Assembly (NCBI RefSeq): GCF_964340395.1
Contig: NC_135559.1
Span: 7,593,759-7,657,758 of the forward strand
DNA: 64,000 nt
Reading direction: 5' to 3'
Origin: Glandiceps talaboti
Taxonomy: Eukaryota; Hemichordata; Enteropneusta; Spengelidae
Below are positions 27,294 through 41,400 of this stretch, in pieces. Position 1 is the stretch's first letter; every line of letters starts with the position of its first letter. The notes beneath the pieces were generated by a model. The model was not told the DNA's origin. It saw only the letters and a list, made by a program, of their open reading frames with translations, and searched no databases. The position numbers were made by a program, and so were the translations under genes.

Positions 27294-28769
27294 TACACGT
27301 TTGGATGAAAGCCTAAAGTACCCTTTGTAGATCACGTTCACCAGAATGGTATTAATGTATTCATTTTTCACAAGTATTTCTGGTGTATATTCACAAATAA
27401 ATATGAATATTGTATGTTTGCAACGTACATGCCTTACAGCCTTTAACCTAATCTGTATTCAGACGCAGATTATATGTTGTATATATTCCTGAAATATGTT
27501 TTATTTGAATACTAGTTGTGTGCAAATACATAACCTATAACATACAATCTAATAGTCAGCATCCACAGTGCACATACAGAACGCGCGCTACTCACTGAGG
27601 ATTCAAACACATAAAATATAATCCACCGTCTGTACTATCTCCTCAAACGCCCCATCTTGACTCCATGGAACGTCCTGCGCACACCATGTTTAATTTCATT
27701 AATTTCAGCGGCAACAATATTATTAAAGATAAATTACAAACAAGTCAAGACGACTGTTGACATTCTACCTTTAGACTGTGTCGACTTAATTTGGATGGCC
27801 TATCATTGACGGCATATTCTTCATGGAGGATATTTCGTTCTTAATTTCATCATTTTTCGAACGAGGTATTCTGATTTTCCCTTTCATCAGTCATTTTTGA
27901 CGACGGTCAAAAATGAAGGTGACGGTTACGGTCCCGGTCCTAAAGGAAAGCTTGAACAATTGCCCACTTGGCTAGACATCCTAAGTAACATATCACCTTT
28001 TAATATCAAACCTACTTGCCAAGGTTTTTAGCCTTCTTATCGTGAATTGGACAAAAAATTATCATCTAAAATATATTTGAAAACTACGGCACAAATACTG
28101 TAAACTTGGAAATTTTCGCCGAAGACTTATTTTCGTTTATTTCGCTGCAAAATCGCGAAAATTTCAAGTGGTGAAAATTTTTGGGTTTACAGTATATTAT
28201 CATTTTGATTATTATATATGGAACTTGGATTGTATATCTTTGGTCTATGCTTCTTTGGTTAATTTTGTTTCTTTAGTATGGGTTCTGATGTGTGCCTTCA
28301 CACCGCTATTATCTTTGAACCCTTTGCAACACTCTTCAGTTAAATGGCACACTAATGATACCGATCCCAATGACTAACTACATGCCTTCAGCTCAGGGGA
28401 TGGATAAATTAGCGTAAAGTAATAAACGCCCAATGAATTCCATGGTTAGACATTTCAATACATGCAATTACAATTGTGAACGTATTTGTAGATTTCTGAA
28501 AACCATAAATTATGCAGGATGTGCGAAAATAAGCAATTAAAACTCGACCCTGGTAATAAGCTTATTCATATGCAAATAAATTGATGAAAAGATTTTGCAC
28601 GGAGAAACAAAGAACATGATTCGGCAAAATGAAATGTTACTTTGGATTGCTATGCGGTGATTGTTCGTATTTTATTTCTATGTCGGATTAGAACTCATTG
28701 TCCTCATTTTTGATAATAAATACTCGTAAACATCATATTTGACTACAAACCTACTCTATTTTCTATCTT

Positions 28770-28839
<70 letters not shown>

Positions 28840-29340
28840 ACAACAACAGCAACAACAACAACAACAAATAATAATAATAATTGGTTTGAAATCAAGAAGC
28901 AAATAACATATGTATGTATGTAATCCGAAGTCTTTAACTTTTTAATGTTTTTGACTCCAGCTCTTAACTGTTAATGTTATTATGTGCCATCTGCCTTTGA
29001 GCGGAACCATTGCCTTTCGTTTTATGTATTTATATTTAACTAGTACAGTGCATAAACTAACTAACTAACTAACTAACTCACTCACTAACTATAACTAACC
29101 AACTAACCCTCTAACTAGCTATATGTTTGTCCCAACATGAAAAGGTAAGACGAAGTAAGATTATCAAAAAAGATACTACCAATTTATCGGTAAAAAAGTG
29201 AAGGTATAGCTTCTATTTTACATTAAACACATTGCGTCAAATACTCGCAATGTACTAAAAGACCCTCCCCATGCCTCACATCCCCGATGCAGAATTCAAC
29301 ATCTGACGTTTTAGAAGCGGTAGATACTGTCTTCTAGTAG
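27294..29340. other. Sulfatase 3' UTR and intergenic sequence
   Basis: A poly(A) signal AATAAA is at 27396-27401. Beyond it I see only microsatellites: (CATCAT)n then (CAA)n at about 28771-28880 and a (CTAA)n run near 29056-29110. The repeated phrase AAATTTTCGCC...TTTCGCTGCAAAATCGCGAAAATTTC near 28110-28180 suggests a small diverged inverted repeat. Confidence 0.6.
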
Positions 29341-29349
29341 CTAAAACCA

Positions 29350-29575
29350 ACCGGTTTTTTAAAAAAGAAACGTCCTTCGTCCCATCTACTATCTCTATTC
29401 TAGTGCCAGACTATCTAAATATATTCAAACCTGTTGAGAGTGTACATAGTTATCGTACGAGATCAACATCTAGGAATGATTTGTACATACCTAAACATTC
29501 TACACAGATTTTTAAGAAAAGTTCTGTTTTCAATGGAGTTAAAATCAAGAATAGTCTCCCTCTAGTTTTACTAGT
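29350..29575 (+). mobile_element. LINE (CR1/L2-like) C-terminal fragment
   Basis: The frame encodes VPDYLNIFKPVESVHSYRTRS...DLYIPKHSTQIFKKSSVFNG and KIKNSLPL. The YRTRS...FNGVKIWNSLP pattern is typical of the tail of CR1/L2-type reverse transcriptase ORFs. About 75 residues remain; it ends in a (CA)n run at 29578-29605. It is a dead fragment. Confidence 0.72.
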
Positions 29576-29578
29576 CAC

Positions 29579-29605
<27 letters not shown>

Positions 29606-29611
<6 letters not shown>

Positions 29612-30840
29612 ACATCAAAACAATAACCACTGATATAGATGGAAAAGTGTATTTATTTTGTAGACAATTTATTTCTTAAACAAGAAGCTGGACTACAAAG
29701 TAAGTGACTTGTTATTCAGACAATGTGTACCTGTAGAAAATGTACACGTTTGACCTTTGACACCACCTCTACCACTACAAAGAATTCTCTAAACCACAAA
29801 GAATACAGCTATTTTGTCAAATTTCTTTTACAGCTGCCAGGCGTCAGGACAAAAGTATTGGAAAACTAGTCACAGAAATGCATACAATTTGGTTTTTAGG
29901 ATTTTATTTAAGGTTTGATTTGGAAAATGACTAGTCTTTTGCTTTTCTGTACCTTTTAGGGGAAATTATCAAAATTGCTTTTAGAGTGGGAAAACAGAAA
30001 ACCTTTCCAATGAACTGCAGTCAAATAAATACTTTTACATAAACTACAAATTGTTCAAGTGTTTTATTTTTGGTTCTTAATTTTGGAAATTATTTTAATA
30101 ATGAACAATTTAAAGCTTTGGGAGGAGCAACGATGACTGATGTCTCCCTAAACAATATTCTCTGTATTTTGAAAATATTTATGGTACATTTCAAACGGAT
30201 ATACATGCAAACCGAGAGAAATATTGTCAATTTCTGTTCAAACTAATCGCTTATTCATATGTAATCAGTTCAGATTTTGAATAATTTTGGAAAAGATTTG
30301 CATATTGAAACTGCTTGTGAGCACTAACTTGAAACAATAACGAAATTTTATTAATGTCGGTGAAGAGTTGTTTAGTTTAATTTATTGTTCACAAGTTGGG
30401 CAGGACAAGTTCATGTCTAATGACATAATGATGCCACATTTTATCCAAGAAATAACTGTCATCATTTTTTGGACATGATAGTCATATCATAATTCCTGTA
30501 GACATATCAATATGGCAGCGCTTCCTTCACCAAATAATTCAATGTAGTTCACATATTGATAAAAGTTGAACAGAAATACAAATACCTCTTCAGTTTGTAA
30601 CTATGTCCTATCAAAGTGTTAACATTACTGCAGTCTCATGGAACAAAAGCAGTGATTGGTTCATAAGTTATTATGACATATTTTATTGGACAGTGTACAG
30701 GTTTGTACATCACAATTTATTTCTATTATTCTTTGTGATTTTTCAATACTAAAACAGTCGCCGACACTTTTTGTCACTACGATGGAATTCTACATTTTGA
30801 CTGCTGTAACTGCTTCACACAGTCTTTTTAAAACTACAAC
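29606..30840. other. Gene-free AT-rich stretch
   Basis: I see no coding exon, RNA gene or repeat with clear boundaries here. It may belong to the AGFG1 3' untranslated or downstream region on the minus strand, but no poly(A) site could be chosen among several TTTATT occurrences. Confidence 0.4.
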
Positions 30841-30844
30841 CAGG

Positions 30845-31400
30845 GTATTAGTCAGCTGGTCTATTGCCTGGGCACTAGTCAGCAGCACTGTAGTACCACC
30901 TACATGCTAGTCAGCTGCACGAAAGCCTGGGCACTAGTGAGCTGACCTATAGCCTAGGCACTAGTGAGCTGAGCTCTATACCCTGGACACTCATCAGCTG
31001 CACTATACCCTGGGCAGTAGTCGGCTGCACCATAGCCTGGGCAGTAGTCAGCTGCACCATAGCCTGGGCAGTAGTCGGCTGCACCATAGCCTGGGCACTA
31101 GTCAGCTGCACTATAGCCTGGGCACGAGTCAGTTGCACTATAGCCTGGGCAGTAGTCAGCTGCACTATAGCCTGGGCAGTAGTCAGTTGCACTATAGCCT
31201 AGACACCAGTCAGCTGCATTATAGCCTGGGCAGTAGTCAGTTGCACTATAGCCTGGGCAGTAGTCAGCTGCACTATAGCCTAGACACCAGTCAGCTGCAC
31301 TATAGCCTGGGCAGTAGTCAGCTGCACTATAGTCTGGGCAGTAGTCAGCTGCACTACAGCCTGGACAATAGTCAGCCACACTATAGCCAGGGCGCTACTA
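30845..31400. repeat. 27-bp minisatellite, about 20 units
   Basis: The unit is close to AGTCAGCTGCACTATAGCC plus TGGGCAGT. The period of 27 is a multiple of three, so frames stay open on both strands (LHYSLGSSQ repeats on plus, AIVQLTTAQ repeats on minus). The outer units are more diverged than the central ones. There is no start context, splice structure or domain to support coding. Confidence 0.9.
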
Positions 31401-31924
31401 AACTACATTGTGGTCTGGACATTAGTGAAGAAAGCTGCACTTGTTCTATGTTCCTGCTATAAATTAAATAACGCGTTGACTACAGAAAACTTGAGTGTTC
31501 ACATATTATGTTTGAAAGATATACTTACATACAAGGTATTTACAAAATAGAATCCCTAGATCAGTTTATTCTCAAAAATCCTCAATACTGAAAAAAATTC
31601 TGTACTTACTGAAAACTGATTTCCCAGTCAGCTGTCTATAACAACAAAATTAAAAGTCTACAATGTCCAATATTCGTACGTACATGCGTTATTATTGTTA
31701 GTTCTTACATAAAATTAATACAAGCATTTGAGACTAATATAATTTCTGTCTCGATAGTCCCCCCCCCCCCTATTTATGTAAATAAACTTGCCCTAAATCA
31801 TTATCAATATGGGTTAATCCATTTTGGGAAGGGTAACACTCTTTTCAGCAAATACAGTCTTGACAAAAAGTCAGTAAAGATAAATTGAAACAGTAAAAGT
31901 ATGCATGTTGTTGTATGTGTTCGG

Positions 31925-32075
31925 TAATTATACACTTCACCTATAGACAGTGCCCTCTGTCAAGTCTTGGTTATACTGATAGGTGAAGGTCAAATATTTA
32001 ATTATATACGTTAGCTATAAACAGCGCCCTCTGTCAACAGTCTTGGTTACAATGACAGGTGAAAGGTCAAAGTGC
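31925..32075. repeat. Tandem duplication, about 75 bp
   Basis: Two units share CTATAGACAGTGCCCTCTGTCA / CTATAAACAGCGCCCTCTGTCA in part, then GTCTTGGTTA and GACAGGTGAAAGGTCAAA. Confidence 0.75.
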
Positions 32076-32182
32076 TTGACATTCTACTTTGAAAACCAGT
32101 GAGAAGAGAAAATGTTTCAGTGTACTTTATGTTGTATCACAGAAAAATCTTTTCATCAATTAAGAACATGTAGATGTGGAAT

Positions 32183-32565
32183 ACTGTGACAGAACCCCAT
32201 GACATGTGAGTGCAAGTGTGGTGTACTCGGGGTATTTCCACAACAAGTGCTTGCAGTGTTGTTCGCAGCAGTACTTTCAGGAGCGTAGCACGTCAAAGTG
32301 CAGCAGAAAACACTGCAAGCACGAGTGCAAATACCACAGAGTACCCAAGCGGCATGGGGTTCTGTTATTTATTACATATGTTTATCCAAAACACATTTCT
32401 GTAAAAATGACAATATGCCACATGTGCTTTCATGTAGAACAAACGATTACATGCTCATTTGCATATTAATTGCATGCAGGTACGAAATAATGTTTTCGGT
32501 ATTGCACTGCAGTGGAAATACCACTAGTATGCACATGCACCTGAGCAAGTAATCTCTGGTACATA
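32183..32565 (+). mobile_element. Dispersed repeat, copy A (GACAGAACCCCATG family)
   Basis: It starts TGTGACAGAACCCCATG and ends with TATTGCACTGCAGT...ACCACTAGTATGCAC...GCAAGTAATC. Homologous to 51355-51725 in the opposite orientation. The first 170 bases form an imperfect hairpin (GAACCCCATG...GGCATGGGGTTC). Likely a non-autonomous DNA element. Confidence 0.65.
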
Positions 32566-33963
32566 TGTAATACTTCCTTGTCGAGTAACTATATGTGTGG
32601 TCATTCTCTACAATCTCTTTCTCTACATCTAGTCAAATGGACAAATTCTACGAAATAATCTAGCTAAATCTCCTGCTGGGGAACGGGTGTGAACAGCACA
32701 TAGTCAGAAGTAATCCATCCTTCACAGGCGGTTGTAATTGGTTAGTTTACTACAAACTCAACCTCCATTTTTAAAGCAAGTCTCATGAGAACATGATAAT
32801 GTCATCATATTTATATCTACTAGTATGCTTCAATAGTATAAAAAACTATTGTCGGTGTTAAGCATGGAACATTGTGTTCAAGAAAGCCATTTGACTATAT
32901 GGTGGAAAGAGATTGTAGAGAACGACCACATGTATAGTTACTAGACTAAATGCTTTCCTGCTCTATGCCTTCAGTTAATGCTAAGGGAATAGTGCCTTTG
33001 CCGAAGAAGCTTTGTTAGGAAAACCACTTTTACTCAAGTCTTTCACTCGATATCAGGGGAATGCCACTGCGCATTTGCTTTTTTTGTGAAAACACTTTGT
33101 TATGGAAAACCAGTTTTCTCAATGCTTTCCATTAATACATGGAATGTGATCCTGCCCACTTCCTTGTTCCTACGGAAACAGTCTAATAGGAAAAACAAAC
33201 TTTATCCTAATCTCTCACTTCACTTCCTCTTTAATGTAAGTTTAATTATATACCAAGATACAAGTTGCATGTTATAAAAACATATCACAGTGAGGCAAAA
33301 CATCAGGAACAAATATTTGGAAAATTGGAGTTCTAATTTGAATTCTAATGAATACACTGACAGACAGGTGGAAGATGCCAGCAGAGCTAAAAATTCTACT
33401 TTGATTATGAGAACATCTCTGAGGGACTGATTTCAATAAACGCAATCAAAGTTAAAAATTATTGAGAACTAGTCCTGTTATTTTTTCAAATAAAAAAATA
33501 AAATGGGGGTTATCACCAGACTCTATTTAAAGACAGAAGTAAATTATTGTATTTTTCTGACAAGTTTCATTTAATTGTAATCAATATTGCGAACGAATAA
33601 TTGTATTATCTTTTGAAAGATTATATTTCTAAGTCAAAAATGTCATTGTTCACTGGAACATTTTCACTAGGTACTAGATAAGGAACTTTTACAAAAATTC
33701 CATGTGCACTGAGACAGAACTACAAAATTTATTTTCTTCCTTTGTTTTTTTGGTTGCAAGTTTGATGAGACAGACATACAATTTATGACAAGAAATGTCA
33801 AAAAGCATGTAAAACTATGAGTTTCCCTGGCAATAACTGAGTTTCTATAGTGATATCAAAATGTGTCTTCATATTTTGTTTAAGTATATCTGTCTTCAAT
33901 TCTCATTGCACAATAATGGCTTTAGAAGACAATTATGAAACAAAAGATCATTGTGCCCAATAT

Positions 33964-34000
<37 letters not shown>

Positions 34001-34626
34001 TACTGTTGGGAATAAATGCAAAATGCTGGTGACTGTGACATTAGGGTTAGGGATTAATGTGTATCCCATGGAAGGCAGGATATCTGTCAGGTGTGCTTCA
34101 CTATAATCTGAACAATGCCCATAATAATATCGATTTCAAAATATCTTTACATTTGACTGTACTTGTTATAATATTTACCAGTTTCCATGGATACTAATTG
34201 GTCCCGGATGGCTGACCTCCGCTAGGCCTGTTTTTGTTTAGAGTAGGGGTTGAAATTACCAAAAACACAATTGAACTGCTCTTCTTCCTTCACTACACGT
34301 ACATTGTACCTCATGGTGATAATTACAGTACAAATGATGTTGCCTCGGTATTTCACTTATGACATTTTTACACACACTCGGACAACTTCAGATACAAAAC
34401 AATTATATAGGTGGTGTGTACAGTGTGGATGTAGAAGCAGTCATGTTATCATGTTTGTTATCAGTTGGAAAGTAAACAATTGAAGCTATTAAAATTATCA
34501 AGTGCAAGTGTATTGTTCAGCAGAAGCCTGTTTTCACTGCACTGACAAATAGAGCTGATGTTTTACCGTTTTTCAATGTGATTGGGCGAAGGATTCTGCT
34601 GTGCATGTTGTGTCTCTATTGTTAGT
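32566..34626. other. Gene-free stretch with homopolymer tract
   Basis: A poly(C) run of about 24-26 bases lies at about 33965-33990 followed by poly(A). No exon or RNA gene recognised. Confidence 0.4.
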
Positions 34627-34850
34627 CTAGAGTTGAACTGTGTCTAGCTTTGTCTTAAAAAACATTACGTCTCATGTGTGAAACATAAAGGCAACTTCAT
34701 TTCTGTTGTAACGCATTGCTGATGAGAACAACCTGTGTGTTACGCCGTTGTTGTTTTTTAGTCTACATGTAGAGTTGAATTGTGTCTATCTTTGACTTTT
34801 GTTTTAAAACCATTATCATTTCTCCTGTAACACATTGATTCTGATAATAT
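34627..34850. repeat. Tandem duplication, about 135-bp period
   Basis: Two related units share TAGAGTTGAACTGTGTCTAGC / TAGAGTTGAATTGTGTCTATC in part, followed by TTGTCTTAAAAAACATTA or TTGTTTTAAAACCATTA and TGTAACRCATTG. Confidence 0.7.
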
Positions 34851-35085
34851 TTTAATACATGGACACAAACCACTTTGAATCACTAAATCTACCCATCATT
34901 CTAGTTTTAGAAGCACCGTTACACTGTGGGGCAAATCACAGTATCATAAGAAATTATAATTACATCATGCCAAATCAAATCAGATCAAATCATTTTTTAA
35001 ATGCTAACAGCTTTTGTGGGGACAGAGGGGGCGATTACAAATCACACTTTCAATTTTACACCATTGTCGAATCTTCACTAACATA

Positions 35086-35290
35086 GATATTTACATAATG
35101 GTGACATCATGGCACAGTCCATTATTGGTGAGGGTGTCACATCCGGGTACAGAGGGGCTGTGACATCATGGCATGGTACATTCTTAAAATAGCAGTGTGC
35201 CATCATGGCATAGTCCGAAATTGGGTTGCAACAGTGGCACCATCAATAACTGACATCTAGGAGTAAGACACCATGGCACAATCTACAAAT
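35086..35290. repeat. Degenerate tandem repeat (ACATCATGGCAC)
   Basis: Four to five spaced copies of GTGACATCATGGCACAGTCC-like sequence occur, probably inside the AGFG1 3' UTR. Confidence 0.6.
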
Positions 35291-35427
35291 GTACTGTTAA
35301 TGTAGGGGAGTTCTCTTCGACCCTTCTCCTTAATCTGGTATTCACTGGTGGCATTGCAAAGTGTTCTCACCTACAAACTGTCTGTGAGTAAAAATCTAAA
35401 AATCCTGTCTTAGTTGGCGTCGTGTTG

Positions 35428-38400
35428 TCACAGAAATGGGTTTCCTGTTGCACTCTTTGCAGCATACTGATTCTGTCCAGCTGCCTACACACACATTGGG
35501 AGAAAAACAGAATGAAATTAAACCATTTTATAAGCTTTTGTATGATCAAGTCTTTGTACAAGAGATAATCCAATATCAAATACTTTACTTCTATGTCACT
35601 GAATGGTGACATGATTTAAAGAAATTGGTGGCAAATACCTACTATAGAGTTTCTGTGATAAGCAGAAAATGGCTTGAATTTGATAATTAGATACTGAGGT
35701 CAAAGGTCAAAGTTTAACCAGATTGCATAATTATTTTGATTTGAAACATTGCTACTTACAACCATTTTGTTCAATTTGATAAATAAATATATCTGGACGT
35801 AAAATAAGCATCATTTTTACTTACCATAAATGGATTTGACCCCATATTCATTTGTTGTTGCTGTGGCTGTTGCATTGGTTGTCCCCAACCACCAAATTGT
35901 TGTTGTTGTGGTTGTTGCTGTACCTTGGCAAACTGTTGACCAGCCATGGCTGTCATTCCTGCACCACCAAAACTAAGACTTTGTTGTTGCTGTGGTTGTT
36001 GTTGTGGTTGTGGTTGTTGTTGACCAAATCCTTGCATTGCACCACCAAATCCAGCTGGTTGTCCAAAGCCACCAGCTTGCTGTGTTCCAAAACCACCAGC
36101 TTGCTGTGTTCCAAAACCACCAGCTTGCTGTGTTCCGAAACCACCTGCCTGCTGTGTTCCAAAACCACCAACTTGCTGTCCTCCATATCCAGCTTGTTGT
36201 CCAAAACCACCAGGTTGCTGTTGTTGCTGCTGTGGCTGTTGCATGCCAAATCCACTGGCAGGTTGAGCTCCGAAGCCCATGTTGGCTTGACTCTGGCCAG
36301 TTTGTCCGTAAGGGCCATTGGCTTGTACGAATCCTGTTCCTGATGGCTGGGCAAGGAAAGGGTTTGGTGTTTGTCCAAATCCAGCAGAGGTTGCCATTCC
36401 CTGTTGGTTCACTCCTTGTCCTGCTGGTGGTGGAGCCATAAATGGATTGGAAGGAGCTAGAAATACAACAACAAAGTTAACATTATGCATCGTTTTAAAA
36501 AGTAATTTACATTCAAGTGAGTTTTATATGTAAGCCTTACGATATAACGGTATCCTCATGTCATTATAAATTGGTAAGGTAGCTATAATTACGTGTGCCT
36601 CAATATCAACTTAATTTAGCAGAGTTGTTGATGATAATTTCAAATTCTGAACTGATTTCTGTGCTTCCAAGGGCAACAGTCTTGGATTAGTGTAGAGAGC
36701 TTTTTGAGATAGAAACAACAAGACAAGTTTCAGGGATACCTAATTATGTAACATACTGGTACAGTCTCACAGACAAGTGTCTGCACCCAACACCATCTAT
36801 TGAAATGTGCGGCGAAGCATTGTTGAATCACATCAACAGTTTTGCTAGGTAGGTGACCACACGTATATGTACAACCTTAAGTTCAACTTTGTGTGATACT
36901 AGTCAGTGTTTACTGAGTACTACACAGAAATTAGCCACTAGAGGGCACTGTTCAACTTACGTGTGGATCCCATACTTGGGCTTGCAGACATGATCCCTCC
37001 TCCCGACCATGATGTAGCAGTTCCTATATTACCTAAACTAGAAGATTGCGGCATTGACGTTGCCTGCTGTGCTGCAAAACTACTGCCAGAGCTGAACACC
37101 GACGCATTACTAGGTGCAGATGACGCTGGTCCCCCTGACCAATTTATGTTACTAGTTGTATCATGGAATAAAGTATCGAGTTCTGATAGGGCTGCGTATC
37201 TGTCACCGGGTTTCATTCCCTGTGGGGCACCAGGAGCTGCAGACACCATTGCCCCAAAATTGTTTTGTTGACTCGTGGCGGGTTGTCCAGGCTGGTTTGG
37301 TTGCAATAAATCTGAAAATAAAGAAAGCAATATTGCAGTACTTTTCTGTACGTCTTATTTTAGGTATATATTTGATCATACATGTTATCAGGTGTGGGTG
37401 TACTGCATATTTGTTTAATTAATCTCTGAAACGTTTTCATCAGTGCGTTCTCTAGGCCAATTTGATACGCGACTGATGCACACTGCTGTTCCCTTAATTC
37501 CTTACTATGGAGTATGTGACACACAAGAAACACGTTTTTTTTTAATCCTTTTGATTCACAACAAAGTTTCTTCTTTTAATAGGGGGTACACTTGAACTAT
37601 TCTGTTCAGAGTCTGCTCCTCCAATTCTTGGTATCTGCAATAGAATTCTACCAAAAAAATAATGACTTCGATTTCTTGGTCGACACCATAACCTTCGCTC
37701 CATGCACTACACATGCATTACTATCATGACTATAGGTGCACATGATGAGAATAAGTCGATGCTACCAAGTTACACTGTTTTCCTTTCGAAACAACAAGCA
37801 CTTATGTACACAGGTATTCGTTGGGTACCAGGTAGTTAACCCATATTTCTAGAATATGGCATATTGTCATAATTGTCACTGTTGCTGCTGCCACCTCCAC
37901 TATTACCACCACCATAACACCAACAATACCCACCCCTCCCCCAACTATCAATACCCCCATCACCCCTCTTCCCCTCCATGCCAACATGGGTTTTGTAACT
38001 TACTCCGAGCTGGAGTTTGTGGTTGGGGCACTGCTTGATGAGATGTGAAGTCTGTGAATGTGTTCTGACTTGCTGAGGGAGCTGATGGCATGGTAACGAA
38101 TGGATTAGCTGTAACTGGTGAGAAAGCATTGTACTATTAGTATACTAGCATCAATCTTAGAATCTCTACAGTCCAATGTCAGGATCTGCACTAAAATAAT
38201 TGTCTTCATTCACCGACACAAATAAATCAAGTGAAATGTCTTTAGGAGTTACCGACTGACTTCTTGTGACATGACCTCTTACATATATGCCATCTCTATG
38301 ATTTTTTGGCAATGCAAATGAGTAAGAAGCCCACACTTCGCTTCTAGGCAAATTTATTAAAGCTGTACAAAAGTGGCACAAGCTGAGTTCATGATGTATT

Positions 38401-41400
38401 TTACACCAATGGAAATAAACAAAAGCTCAAGACATACATGTCAACTATTCCGATATAACATTAATATCGTCACATGCCTTCTATACCTTTTAAAATCATT
38501 TTCAAATATTGTTACAGTAGCCAAATTTCTAACATATTACCAATTTCCTCAACATTCTTTTTAGGACATGTGCACTTAATTATGTTATCATGTCATTTAT
38601 GTTTAACATCTGGGTAGATTTGTGTTCAGCCAATTGCAAGTGATGTGTATGTACAATTCAGGAAGTAGAATACTACATAATTTGTGTTTTTGATAAGTGG
38701 CAAAAATTACCCCAAACATCTATAAACTTCGCTTATGCCCCTTTAATATTTTCTAAGACTCATAGGAGGATCACAAAATGCACTATCAATTTTTTTGAAG
38801 AGTTTTTTTATTTCTATTATACATATAAAGCAGTATTAACTTAAAGGAATTTTCTATTATTGCCAGCAGCTTCTTAAAGTTTAATTTTTGCATAGTAACT
38901 AGAAAATTATGAAGTTTGAAATAATTAAAAAGCTATCACTTAAATCATTTTAATTAAAGCAAATTGCAATATGGAGTTCTCATGCACATCATTATTTTTA
39001 TATTGATGGAAATTATCATATCACGTTTTTCTTTTATTTATAGGATGAATGTTGCTGCCAGGACATTTTGCATAAAGCGATGTCAGAAAGGGGATGCTAT
39101 ATGAATAAGATTTTTACTACTTAACACTTATTCCCAGACTGTTAAGGGCACTAGTAGACATCTATTATCCTAAGATCTGTTCTGTAGCAGCTATTTCCTC
39201 AAGACTGGAAGCCAAGGGAAACAGTTGCTACGTAACAACACGAAGGTTAACTTATATGACATTGACAACATTAAGCCATGCAATAAGTGTTTTACAGCGC
39301 ATCACATTTTCAGGCATGTATTCTTTCCATAGTAAAAGCAAATCACTGGTAGGACTCCCATGCTACATTGATAGTGCCCTATGGAAAACAGAAAATAAAT
39401 AGTGCCTGCACTATGCAAATTGGGGTCATAATAGCCTAAGGTCACTCACGACACAATTCAAGCAAATCACTGAAGGCTGTACGTAAATGATGTGCTATAA
39501 TACATAATGTAACTCTCCAAACACAGCTATTTGCACATAAGGATTGGTTTGATATGCGGAGGGAGGGTATCTTTTCAATCCAAAAGTGTAAACGTCCACA
39601 TTTGGCCTGTAATAGTTTTAGTTCATGAATCACCCCAAATGGTGTGGAATGTACACTGATTTTTGATATTAGGATTTTGACTAGCTTGCAAACATTTTAG
39701 AAATTAGAGCAAAATATCAAAACTGCAATTTAGACAAGGTAGGCCTACTGATTTTTTGTGTACACTGACCGAGGGCAAAATAACATTCACCTGTCCACCA
39801 AGAATCCAAGGCGTTCCTATCTGAAACAATTGTAAGATTGAATGTGTTCATTGAGGCATGCCATAATTAATAACTTTAACACCATCTCTCAGAGTCTCAT
39901 TTGAATAGGAAATGTATATCATGCACTATTTTCATCTACATTGCTTTTTTAAAGCAATTCAAAGGAAAACTTATATTAAAAATTATTGCCAAAAAATAAA
40001 GTAGCTTGAACCTTACTCCTCATGCATAGATTCAAGTGGCTACATGTACCTGTGGTCTGTGAAGGGGCTGATACCAAGTTACTGGCAGTAGACGTTTGCG
40101 CAGCACTCACAGACTTACCACTATATGGGTTTACTGGGACTGTTAATAGATTAATTAGTGTGTTAGTCACAGTATTGTTAAGCATTTGCTACATGTACCT
40201 GTGGTCTGTGAAGGGGCTGATACTAAGTAACTGGAAGTAGACGTTTGAATAGCACTCACAGACTTCACACTGTATGGGTATACTGGGGCTGTTAATAGAT
40301 TAATTAGTAAGTCAGCCGTGGTGTGTTGTTAGCAGTGGCTACAACTACCTGTGGTCTGTGAAGGGGCTGATACCAATACTAAGTTACTGGCAGTAGACGT
40401 TTGGACAGCACTCACATACAATGTATGGGTTTATTTGGATTGTTAAATTAAGTATTACATGACATCATGGTATGTTGTTGATGATGACAGGTACATGTGG
40501 TCTGTGAGTGACTGATACCAATTTACTGGAAGTAGACGTTTGCGCAGCACTATCTAGACTAGCATTAATAGAATAATTTATGTGCTTATACGTGTACTCA
40601 TACCATAACAAGTTTTCAGGTAATTCATTGAAAAAGTGATCAAACTATTATAATCAAGAGTTTGGTTCACTGTAAGCCCCTTTAATGGAAGAGATGAGCT
40701 GACTTTATATTATTGAGCTCTTTTGATTGGTTAAAAACTTACACAAAACCTAACTGTCAACACATGCAACAATGGTATTAAAATCGTCTCCTGACATTTT
40801 AGTACAGTTGATGGCATAAAAATGGTTTCTTTGACATCTTATGTATATGCTAAATAATGTAATCAAAAAGCATATAATATTATGTTATGCCTGAATATCA
40901 GGTTTGTGTTCTGGTAACAAGTGATCCTAAGCCCTTTAAAAGGAGATATTTCTCTCTGTTTAAGTTTGCCAACATTGACATGAACCGTGCATATACTGTA
41001 TGTCAACCACCAGACTTTACTTCACTTGGTATTGACAATCTGTCCTATTGTTTATGCTGAACGTCACTTTTATCAAACAATGTGTTTATACAACCCAGGG
41101 TTAAGAAGTACAAATTGACACAGTGTACTAAGTGCCATGTTCTGGGCAAAATGCTGTACATCACATGTATACAGTATCTCATATAGTGCTGATACATTTG
41201 AATAGAAACCTACAGTACACACACAGAAAATGCACACATGCACAAGGCTCCTATCTTCAAAGACATGGCCCCTACCACCACAAGACTCAAATTTAACACA
41301 TACGGTTGGTGTCAGACTTAGGTAACTATTTACTTCAATCTACAGTTTTCTATTCAATTTCATAGGTTTAATACACTGCCACCATCAACAATTTGGTAGT

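Noticed and set aside
30845-31400. Possible CRISPR array or coding repeat
   Set aside because: Units are contiguous without spacers, and the context is an animal genome; frames are open on both strands because the period is 27.
35771-35824. AGFG1 ending VSKNDAYF...
   Set aside because: These codons read through a GTAAGT donor; the exon at 35428-35484 gives a conserved-type NPFL ending in the right phase.
35852-36441. Plus-strand frames rich in Leu/Trp or Val
   Set aside because: They are antisense shadows of the AGFG1 Gln/Gly-rich exon.
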